Below are positions 7,688 through 14,123 of a DNA stretch of 64,000 nucleotides, piece after piece. The notes below the pieces were generated by a model. That model searched no databases and had not been told where the DNA came from. It saw only the letters and a program-made list of their open reading frames with translations. The stretch's first letter is position 1. Every line of letters begins with the position of its first letter. The position numbers and the translations under genes are program-made. Source of the stretch: Candidatus Hydrothermarchaeum profundi (lineage in GTDB: Archaea; Hydrothermarchaeota; Hydrothermarchaeia; Hydrothermarchaeales; Hydrothermarchaeaceae); contig MTMF02000009.1 of the NCBI GenBank assembly GCA_002011125.2, forward strand, positions 1,580,989 through 1,644,988. The letters are read 5' to 3'.

Positions 7688-8771
7688 TAAGTATCACCTC
7701 ACCATCATCCTTGTATTTAGTGGATTTACCAATCTTGATTAAAGTCTGAATGTTTTCAAACGGTACTGTTGGAGGAACATCACACCCCGCAGAAAGTACG
7801 TAGCCTCCTCCTTTTGCCGCCTGTTCAATGCATTTTCTAGCATTTTTAGCTACATCTTCTGGAGTACCTGCATTTAATACATTAATCTGGTCAACATTTC
7901 CTCCAAGACATATTTTATCTCCGATTTCTCTCTTTGCCAAGCCTAAATTAAATTTTGGATCAACTAGGAAAAACTCTGCACCAGTTTCAGGTAATAGCTC
8001 ATACCTATTGTCTGGTTCCCAATTATTGCACATATGCAACCAAATAACAGAGCCTTCGGAATGATAATGGTCGACTAGTTTTTTCTGATATGGCAAAGCA
8101 AATTTTTGATAATTTAGTTTGGAGATTAAACCCGGAGCCGCCATTGGGTCTGTTATAACAACCATTTGCTCTTTTAAGACACCATCTTCAATAAGAGGGC
8201 GATAATATTCCATATGAAACTTAGTTGAAAACTCAAGGAGTTTATGAACTAACTCAGGATTTTCAGCTAAATTCATCATCAAATTTTCTATCCCCATGAA
8301 TTGTCCAGAATATGTAAAAGGGCCAAAAGCTGTCATACATACTAACACTTCATCTCCAACTCTATCTACGACTAACCGGGTAGCATCCCTAATCGCAGTA
8401 ACGATTCTGTCCTCATCTAGCGCGCCTGATTCTAGCTTTGCATAAAGCTGATTAATATCTTCCTCATTTTTTACCATAAACGGCGGAGCAATATCTGGTG
8501 GCGCACTTACTCCCATATATTTTAAATTTCCACCTAATGCAGCAACTGGAAAATTATTCATGCCTGAGCCGCAAAAAATAATATCCGATTGCACTTTCTC
8601 ATTAATTGAAATATATGTGTTTGCCATTTTTTCAGCACTTTCAGGCCATTTCTCCCATGAATCATTAGTGTTGTATACTATCCACATCCCCCCTCCAAAC
8701 CAGGGAGTAACCGGTAATCTTTCCGGAACGCCTAATTTAAAGGCTTCCAATACAACTTCTTTGGAATTCAT
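7680..8771 (-). CDS. UroD-family corrinoid methyltransferase 2
   Basis: The 363-residue reading from the ATG at 8771 is preferred to longer ones because an AGGAGGGA ribosome-binding site lies 6 nt upstream and the protein then begins MNSKEVVLEAF, as expected for the family. Zinc-site residues are H246 and C248 (HMC) and C330 (AGCD). The active-site entrance reads WFGGGMW near the N-terminus. It probably demethylates a small substrate and loads the corrinoid protein encoded by the overlapping next gene. It is the most diverged of the four UroD-family proteins here, so it may use a different substrate. The TATA/BRE at 8814-8830 drives it. Confidence 0.88.
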   Translation of the reverse strand: MNSKEVVLEAFKLGVPERLPVTPWFGGGMWIVYNTNDSWEKWPESAEKMANTYISINEKVQSDIIFCGSGMNNFPVAALGGNLKYMGVSAPPDIAPPFMVKNEEDINQLYAKLESGALDEDRIVTAIRDATRLVVDRVGDEVLVCMTAFGPFTYSGQFMGIENLMMNLAENPELVHKLLEFSTKFHMEYYRPLIEDGVLKEQMVVITDPMAAPGLISKLNYQKFALPYQKKLVDHYHSEGSVIWLHMCNNWEPDNRYELLPETGAEFFLVDPKFNLGLAKREIGDKICLGGNVDQINVLNAGTPEDVAKNARKCIEQAAKGGGYVLSAGCDVPPTVPFENIQTLIKIGKSTKYKDDGEVILNE

Positions 8772-8813
8772 ATTATTTCCCTCCTGTTTTTTAAAGTGTT
8801 TAAAAAACTTCGG

Positions 8814-8830
8814 TATATTTAAGTTTTTCG
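8814..8830 (-). promoter_or_regulatory. TATA box with BRE for methyltransferase 2/corrinoid operon
   Basis: The minus strand reads CGAAAAACTTAAATATA, about 45 nt before the ATG at 8771, placing the start near 8790 and the AGGAGGGA site inside a leader of about 19 nt. It is divergent from the promoter at 8904-8920, and both share the CGAAAAA element. Confidence 0.6.
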
Positions 8831-8903
8831 CAGTTTTTATCAATCAAAAAAAGCTTCAGTCCCGGTATACGATGATCATCTTTCAAAAAAACAGAATTGT
8901 CAT

Positions 8904-8920
8904 TCGAAAAATTTAAATAT
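8904..8920 (+). promoter_or_regulatory. TATA box with BRE for the solute-receptor operon
   Basis: TCGAAAAATTTAAATAT is nearly identical to the minus-strand importer promoter at 3171-3188. The predicted start is near 8940, about 19 nt before the GTG at 8959. TTCGAAAAA here forms part of a short palindrome (TTCGAA) that could also be an operator half-site. Confidence 0.6.
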
Positions 8921-8958
8921 TTGGTCCAAAAAAAAATAAAAAAACATTCCACTGGGGG

Positions 8959-10278
8959 GTGACAAAAATTAAGAAGGTGAAACCAAAAGGGAAAACTCTA
9001 AAGGATGAAGAGATATATAAAGAATGGATTGAAGCCGATGACGACTCTATGGAAATTTCAAGAAGAGAATTTATAAAAAGTGTCGGATTTCTCGGAGGAA
9101 CCGTCTTTTTAGGCAGTTTTCTTTCCGGCTGTGTGACGGGTACTAAAGAAGCCGCTCCAGCTCCCGAAACTCAAGCTCCTGCTGCCGAAGAAACCCCTGC
9201 CGCTGAAAGGGCAATGGAATACAAAATTCGAGTAGGTTACCTGCCGGCTACCCACGATTCACTATTCTTTAGCGCAATGGAAGCAGGCTACTTTAAAGAA
9301 CTTGGCTTAGAAGTAGAGCCATATATATTTTATTCTGGGGGGAAGATGGGGGAAGCTACAGCAGCCGGAAAACTTGATGCGTTCATAGTTGGAAGCACAG
9401 CCCCGATGTACTATATAGCAAAAGGTGCTCCTATCAGCATCGTTGGAGGAGACGCATTTTATGGCTCAGGAATAGTTACTAAACCAGAGAATGTTAATAA
9501 GCTAAATAAAAAAGATATCAACATATTTAGAGGTAAAACCATAGCTACGGTAAGATTAGGTACTGCCGATGGGATATGGCGAGGATATCTGTGGGACGCA
9601 GGCATCCGAAGTTGGGATGGATCAGATATGGTTAACGGTATGAGGACTTTGGATCTTGGAAGTCCTGGAGACGTCGTAGCTGCAGTAAGGGGTAATAAAG
9701 CATTAGGTGGTCTTGTATGGGAGCCCTATGTCAGTCTAGCAGATTTAGAAGGATATCCTCCTTCTTTTTGGATCAAGTGGCTAGACCCTCATTCCTGCTG
9801 TAGAACTAGTATGAATGACGACTTTCTTAAAGCGAATCCAGAAGCAGCAGTAAGGTTCCAACAAGGGATAATGATGGCTGAAAGGGATTACTATCTAAAT
9901 CCAGAAAATTGGGACGAGTTTATTGAGCAATCTGACGTATGGCTGAGGATAGGCTACGACTCGCTTTATAGAGGATTATTCTACAGAGAGCCCGCATTAG
10001 ATGGAGACTTTAGACTTAGGCTTGGTAGTGGATTAGCAAAGCCGAATACGGATAGATTTGCAGATATAATCTACAAGTGGCTAGGATGGGACCAAACCAT
10101 AGTGTCAACAATAAAATCAAAGGTGAATCCACAGATCAATTTAGAAGCTGCCAAAAGACTAGGCCACTCTGAAGAGGAAGCGAAAAGGCTAACTAACTTG
10201 AACCCAGATACTAAGGCCTATATGAAAGCTGTCGGAATATCGGACGATGTCATAGAGAAGAGCTTTTTCGTTACATAA
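8959..10278 (+). CDS. Tat-exported lipoprotein, ABC solute-binding protein (NMT1/SsuA-like)
   Basis: This 439-residue protein has a twin-arginine motif SRREFIK at residues 34-40, a hydrophobic stretch and a lipobox LSGC at about 55-58. A Pro/Ala/Glu linker follows, then a periplasmic-binding fold (from about residue 77, IRVGYLPATHDSLFF) like receptors for sulfonates, nitrate or thiamine precursors. It is folded before export and lipid-anchored, where it would feed the importer at 1-3140. The start is a GTG at 8959 with only a G-run as ribosome-binding site. The n-region is unusually long (33 residues), and a downstream ATG at 9049 is the alternative. Ligand unknown. Confidence 0.87.
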   Translation: MTKIKKVKPKGKTLKDEEIYKEWIEADDDSMEISRREFIKSVGFLGGTVFLGSFLSGCVTGTKEAAPAPETQAPAAEETPAAERAMEYKIRVGYLPATHDSLFFSAMEAGYFKELGLEVEPYIFYSGGKMGEATAAGKLDAFIVGSTAPMYYIAKGAPISIVGGDAFYGSGIVTKPENVNKLNKKDINIFRGKTIATVRLGTADGIWRGYLWDAGIRSWDGSDMVNGMRTLDLGSPGDVVAAVRGNKALGGLVWEPYVSLADLEGYPPSFWIKWLDPHSCCRTSMNDDFLKANPEAAVRFQQGIMMAERDYYLNPENWDEFIEQSDVWLRIGYDSLYRGLFYREPALDGDFRLRLGSGLAKPNTDRFADIIYKWLGWDQTIVSTIKSKVNPQINLEAAKRLGHSEEEAKRLTNLNPDTKAYMKAVGISDDVIEKSFFVT

Positions 10279-10312
10279 ACTGGCTAACTAAAAGCCCGAA
10301 GAGGTGAAAGAT

Positions 10313-11101
10313 ATGAGAAAATTCTGGCTCAGTATTTTTTTAGTAGTAATTGCCGCTGTAGGCATATATGTAAGCGAAGTTCAAGCGCCGGAGCCAGTTA
10401 CACCTATGCCAATGATCAAACCTACAGGAGCTGTTAAAGAAATACCGTTACAAGTTAATATTCGAGGATTTTTCCCTCAGAATCCCTCTACATGGTTTGT
10501 AACTGAGGGGGATACTGTAAGGATTTTAGTGACATCTGTTGATGACAGCTATGCTAAAGGGGTCTCAGAGGGAGCCCATGAACACACATTCAACATAGAC
10601 GAATACAATATTCATCTTACTATTCCACCTGGGGAAACACGGATGGCAGAGTTTATGGTAGATGATAGAGCAGAAAGAGTGGCATTTTATTGTAGTTTAC
10701 CAGGACACAGATACCAAGAAAATGGAGTAATTGAAATAAGAAAGCAAGCAGTAGAACCTACTGGCTTTATTAGAGTAATTCCGCTCTCAGTCAATATTAA
10801 GGGCTTTACATTACCGAGCTACTATGCTTACCATGCAACCAGTAACACAATTAAAGTCAATCTAGGTGACACAGTCCGGCTTATTGTGACATCTGTTGAT
10901 GACAGCTATGCTAAAGGGGTCTCAGAGGGAGCCCATGAACACACATTCAACATAGACGAATACAATATTCATAGAGTGGTCCCTGCAGGTGAAAGTATAT
11001 ATGTAGAATTTTTAGCAGATAAGCCTGGACATTTCACATACTACTGCGATAAACCCGGACATAGATATCAAGAACAAGGAACTCTATTAGTAGGATTTTA
11101 A
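10313..11101 (+). CDS. Secreted tandem cupredoxin-domain protein
   Basis: The ATG at 10313 is chosen because GAGGTG precedes it by 6 nt. The 262-residue product has a signal peptide (about 1-22) and two cupredoxin domains of about 115 residues each. Each has an upstream HEHTF histidine and a C-terminal loop C-x4-H (FYCSLPGHRYQE and YYCDKPGHRYQE), the type 1 copper spacing of azurin (CSFPGH). Where azurin has its axial methionine, both domains have Gln-Glu, so a weaker or altered copper site is likely. It probably transfers electrons outside the membrane. It lies between the solute receptor and an MtrH gene, an unusual neighbourhood. Copper binding itself is inferred. Confidence 0.8.
   Translation: MRKFWLSIFLVVIAAVGIYVSEVQAPEPVTPMPMIKPTGAVKEIPLQVNIRGFFPQNPSTWFVTEGDTVRILVTSVDDSYAKGVSEGAHEHTFNIDEYNIHLTIPPGETRMAEFMVDDRAERVAFYCSLPGHRYQENGVIEIRKQAVEPTGFIRVIPLSVNIKGFTLPSYYAYHATSNTIKVNLGDTVRLIVTSVDDSYAKGVSEGAHEHTFNIDEYNIHRVVPAGESIYVEFLADKPGHFTYYCDKPGHRYQEQGTLLVGF
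10529..10615 (+). repeat. 87-bp exact direct repeat, copy 1 (in cupredoxin gene)
   Basis: This stretch is identical to 10886-10972, 357 bp (119 codons) downstream. It encodes the segment from VTSVDDSYAKG to the DEYNIH histidine region of each cupredoxin domain. The flanking domain sequences differ, so the identity points to recent gene conversion or strong constraint on this block. Confidence 0.9.
10886..10972 (+). repeat. 87-bp exact direct repeat, copy 2 (in cupredoxin gene)
   Basis: This is the second copy of the repeat at 10529-10615, in the same reading frame within the second cupredoxin domain. Synonymous positions are also identical, unlike the rest of the two domains. Confidence 0.9.
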
Positions 11102-11111
11102 AAACAAAGTC

Positions 11112-11136
11112 GGGATGGAGAATTCTTCTCCATCCC
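11112..11136 (+). terminator. Hairpin terminator-like element after cupredoxin gene
   Basis: An 11-bp perfect stem (GGGATGGAGAA / TTCTCCATCCC) with a 3-nt TTC loop begins 11 nt after the cupredoxin stop and is followed by AAATAATATTTTT. It could end the upstream transcript or set the relative level of the MtrH gene 36 nt further on. Confidence 0.6.
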
Positions 11137-11172
11137 AAATAATATTTTTAAGTAACTTGGAGAGAGATGAGT

Positions 11173-12087
11173 ATGCTGAGATTCGAAAGAGAACAAAGTA
11201 TTTTTAACATTGAGGGAATAAAGATAGGGGGGCAGCCAGGGGAAAATCCTGTTGTCCTAATTGGATCGATTTTTTACTCAGGACATAAAATTGTCAAAGA
11301 TCAAAAAAGAGGAGTATTTGATAAAGAGAAAGCCGAAGAGTTAATTCAACAGCAAGCAGAGATATCAGAGATAACAGGGGTGCCCTACATATTTGATGTT
11401 GTTGCTGAAAACCCAGAAGCAATGGAAAAATATGTGGATTTTATATCAGATACTACATCTGCCCCATTTATATTAGACGGGATCGATCCAGATACCAGGA
11501 TGAAAGCTTTAAACCATATAGTAGAAATTGGTGTAACCTCGAGGACTATCTACGGACAAATCAGTCCTACAACAAAACCAGATGAACTACAATCTATAAA
11601 AGACTCAGGGATAAAGAGTTCAATAGTATTCGCTTTCAGCTCATATGATCCTACAGCTGAAGGTAAAGTTGCATTATTAGAGAGTATAGACGGGAAAAAA
11701 GGATTATTGGAGATAGCTAAAGATGCGGGTATAAGTCAACCTTTGATTGACACAGCAGTTTTAGATATTTCTAGCGTTGCTGTAGCATCAGACGCGATAC
11801 AGATAGTTAAGCAGAAATATGGTCTTCCTTCTGGTTGCGCCCCAGCTAACGGTGTATCGATGTGGAAGAAATCAAAAATTTCTAAAGAATTTTATAGATC
11901 GTGTGAAGCCTCAGCTATGGTATTCACAAGATCTAGAGGAGCGGATTTCATTTTATATGGCCCTATAGAAGCAGCTAAGACTGTTTTTCCATCTATTGCA
12001 ACATACGAGGCTTTACTTGCATATACGTTGAAATGGGCGTATGGATTTATACCCAATAAAGACCATCCATTTTTCAAAATGTTTTGA
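11173..12087 (+). CDS. MtrH-family methyltransferase 1 (methyl-corrinoid:tetrahydropterin)
   Basis: This 304-residue protein opens with the MtrH signature (RFEREQ, then GGQPGENP and a VLIGSIFYSGHKIV-type block) and keeps the GCAPANG loop late in the barrel. MtrH, a subunit of the methanogen Mtr complex, transfers methyl groups between methyl-tetrahydromethanopterin and a corrinoid. Stand-alone homologues (MtoA/MtvA-like) do this with soluble corrinoid proteins. No other Mtr subunit is nearby, so the soluble role is likely. GGAGAG at 11159-11164 is 8 nt from the ATG at 11173, which favours that start over 11167. It differs clearly from the copy at 13170, suggesting a separate corrinoid partner. 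Confidence 0.87.
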   Translation: MLRFEREQSIFNIEGIKIGGQPGENPVVLIGSIFYSGHKIVKDQKRGVFDKEKAEELIQQQAEISEITGVPYIFDVVAENPEAMEKYVDFISDTTSAPFILDGIDPDTRMKALNHIVEIGVTSRTIYGQISPTTKPDELQSIKDSGIKSSIVFAFSSYDPTAEGKVALLESIDGKKGLLEIAKDAGISQPLIDTAVLDISSVAVASDAIQIVKQKYGLPSGCAPANGVSMWKKSKISKEFYRSCEASAMVFTRSRGADFILYGPIEAAKTVFPSIATYEALLAYTLKWAYGFIPNKDHPFFKMF

Positions 12088-12119
12088 AAAGAATGGGTGG
12101 GATTATCTTTCTTTTTTAT

Positions 12120-13064
12120 TTAGGTATTTGGTTTAGACCTAAGGAAATCCCAGAAGTCCTTGAGAATAGGAGACCTTTTGCAAAGACCTCTATTACAAAC
12201 CGCGTAAAATTTTCTAGTTGTATCGCCAACACCAGAAATTTTTAATAGTTTAATTTTACGGCCCTCCCGCATAGCTTTTTCAACAGGCAACGAACATATG
12301 ATTCCTATTCCAAGCCCGTTCTCTATTGCCGTGAGAATGGTTCCAGGCCAATCTAAATGAGCTACAACATTAAAATCAGAGTAATCATATCCTCCCCTCT
12401 CCAAGAATCTCCCAACATCCATATATAATTCAGAGTAAGGCTGTGGTGATAAAAATGGATAGTGTCTAATATCTTCCAGCGATACTCTTGACCTATCTGA
12501 AAGTTCATGATCCGAGGGGACTGCAAGTACAAGTTCATCCTGACCAATTACCATTTTTTTACATTTTTGTTTAATAAAATCGTTATTTAGCTTCGCCTTA
12601 GTAAGGCATATTATATCATATTCATCCTTCTTTAATTTTTCAATTAGAGATTTCATTTCCTCGATTTTCAATTCAATTTTTTTTACAGACGCATTGTCCC
12701 TATATTTTTCTAAATAGTTTGGAAGTATATAAAGCCCTGGAACAACGGGAGCCCCGATATGTAGTTCTTGCAGTTGATCATCATGCATTCTATTAACTTT
12801 TTGTAGTGAATCATTATATATATCCAAAAGCGATTTTGCGGTTTCAAGAATTATTTTACCCCCCTCAGTTAATTCAACTCCTTTTTGAGTTCTTTTAAAA
12901 GCTTTTACGCCATATGCCTCCTCTAAGGCTGCTATCCTCATGCTCACAGTACTTTGAGCTAAGTTAAGCTCTTTAGCTGCCTCTAATATTCCTTTTTTAT
13001 TAGAAACAAGTATAAAAGTTTCAAAATATTCTAATTTTAAATTTTTCATTATTTTCGATATCAT
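12120..13064 (-). CDS. LysR-family transcriptional regulator
   Basis: This 314-residue protein has an N-terminal winged helix (about 6-65, with AAKELNLAQSTVSMRIAALEE as the recognition region) and a C-terminal periplasmic-binding-like effector domain. LysR proteins are tetramers that respond to a small ligand, often an aromatic or pathway intermediate. It is convergent with the upstream MtrH gene and lies downstream of the methyltransferase operon, so it is the natural regulator of the island. The start may be 13064 or the ATG at 13049, since neither has a ribosome-binding site and the mRNA may be nearly leaderless. Two TCGAAAAT repeats overlap this start region and could mediate autoregulation. 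Confidence 0.9.
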   Translation of the reverse strand: MISKIMKNLKLEYFETFILVSNKKGILEAAKELNLAQSTVSMRIAALEEAYGVKAFKRTQKGVELTEGGKIILETAKSLLDIYNDSLQKVNRMHDDQLQELHIGAPVVPGLYILPNYLEKYRDNASVKKIELKIEEMKSLIEKLKKDEYDIICLTKAKLNNDFIKQKCKKMVIGQDELVLAVPSDHELSDRSRVSLEDIRHYPFLSPQPYSELYMDVGRFLERGGYDYSDFNVVAHLDWPGTILTAIENGLGIGIICSLPVEKAMREGRKIKLLKISGVGDTTRKFYAVCNRGLCKRSPILKDFWDFLRSKPNT

Positions 13065-13068
13065 TTTC
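13046..13068 (-). promoter_or_regulatory. Tandem TCGAAAAT boxes at the LysR gene start
   Basis: The minus strand reads TTCGAAAATGATATCGAAAATAATG, two copies of TCGAAAAT about 13 bp apart, covering both candidate start codons. A TATA box (TTATATATAA) lies at about 13089-13099. The same core appears at the importer and receptor promoters, so this may be a shared operator. The position is approximate. Confidence 0.4.
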
Positions 13069-13108
13069 GAATAATTTAAATTTTTTTGTATGTTATATAT
13101 AAAGAATC

Positions 13109-13131
13109 GGGGGCTTCATTATGAAGCCCCC
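13109..13131 (-). terminator. Hairpin downstream of the methyltransferase operon
   Basis: A 10-bp perfect stem GGGGGCTTCA / TGAAGCCCCC with a 3-nt loop lies 39 nt after the stop of the second MtrH gene and just upstream of the LysR TATA box. A strong stem with only a modest U-tract (CGATTCTTT on the minus strand) fits a transcript end or an insulating structure. Confidence 0.55.
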
Positions 13132-13133
13132 AT

Positions 13134-13166
13134 TTTCCCCGAAATGTTTTGCCCTATTTCCCCGAA
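13134..13166. repeat. Pair of TTTCCCCGAA direct repeats
   Basis: TTTCCCCGAA occurs at 13134-13143 and again at 13157-13166, 23 bp apart, between the MtrH stop and the hairpin. The spacing is about two helical turns, as for a protein-binding site. Function unknown. Confidence 0.5.
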
Positions 13167-13169
13167 GCT

Positions 13170-14117
13170 TTACCGTTTTTTCAGCGCATCCACAAAATCG
13201 GAGTAAAGCTTATTTATTGGATGCGAAGGATCTTCAGGTAAAAACTCTGTTTCTTCGAACACAAAAGTTGAGAGCATTGAGTTTGCTGTTGCTATAGCCG
13301 GGAACATCCACTTAGAACTCTCAATAGGCCCATATAGGAGGAAGTCATTCCAGAAAATCGCAGATATCGCGTGTGCAGCTGAGTCTACCCCTGCAAAGCC
13401 CAGTTTACCCCACATGCCCTCTTGAGTCTTCTTGACAAGATCTGTACCATTAGATGGGGCGCATCCTACTGGAAATCCGAAGGTTTCCTTAACTAATTTA
13501 CTCCCTAGTAGCGAGAAAGGAGTTGACGGAATTGTCATAACGGAAGTATCCGCCAAGAAGTTCTTGAACCCTGCCTCCTTCGCCCAAGGTAAAAGCTTAT
13601 CTCGAATTAGTTCTATTCTGCCTTGAGGAGTTGGATTTTCCTGGTTGAATGCTACCATAAGAACATTTTTAAGACCAATATTCTTTAACTCAGATATTTC
13701 TCTTTCGGGATCTTTACTCCACGGCGCTATGCTGTTATATAGATGCCGATCTTGCAACCCCATCTCAGCTATAATCTTAGCAGCTCCAATTTTTGGTTCT
13801 ACCGTCCAAATATCCGTAGTAAAAGGCATGTCACTTACACTCGTAACGAACTCTATATACCGCCTTGCTTCCTCAGCACTATTAGCAACTAGATCAACCA
13901 TACATGGAAGCCCGGTTTGGTCTGAGAGTTCCTCCTGTTTGTTTATAAGCTCTTCTGCTTTTTTCTTGTCGAATTTTCCTTCTTTTCTACTTTCCAGTAT
14001 TTTATGCCCGTTGTAAAACATCGTTCCAATGAGCACCAAAGGATTTTCCCCTGGCTGCCCACCGATTTTAACATTTCCTATTTTGCATACTTTTTGCTCT
14101 TTTTCAAATCTAAACAT
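13170..14117 (-). CDS. MtrH-family methyltransferase 2 (MtoA/MtvA-like)
   Basis: This 315-residue MtrH homologue starts MFRFEKEQ, continues with GGQPGENPLVLIG, and has the GCAPSNG loop about residue 220. It should take the methyl group from the corrinoid protein encoded at 16079 and pass it to tetrahydromethanopterin. It ends a four-gene operon (methyltransferase, corrinoid protein, activase, MtrH) and follows the activase by 6 nt. In Mto/Mtv demethylation systems, as I recall them, the second methyltransferase has this role. It has a longer C-terminal tail (DPSHPINKLYSDF) than copy 1. Confidence 0.88.
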   Translation of the reverse strand: MFRFEKEQKVCKIGNVKIGGQPGENPLVLIGTMFYNGHKILESRKEGKFDKKKAEELINKQEELSDQTGLPCMVDLVANSAEEARRYIEFVTSVSDMPFTTDIWTVEPKIGAAKIIAEMGLQDRHLYNSIAPWSKDPEREISELKNIGLKNVLMVAFNQENPTPQGRIELIRDKLLPWAKEAGFKNFLADTSVMTIPSTPFSLLGSKLVKETFGFPVGCAPSNGTDLVKKTQEGMWGKLGFAGVDSAAHAISAIFWNDFLLYGPIESSKWMFPAIATANSMLSTFVFEETEFLPEDPSHPINKLYSDFVDALKKR

Positions 14118-14123
14118 GTAAAA

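Noticed and set aside
11173-14117. MtrH homologues taken as evidence of methanogenesis
   Set aside because: No mtrA-G partners or mcr genes are in the window. Stand-alone MtrH proteins serve soluble corrinoid systems.
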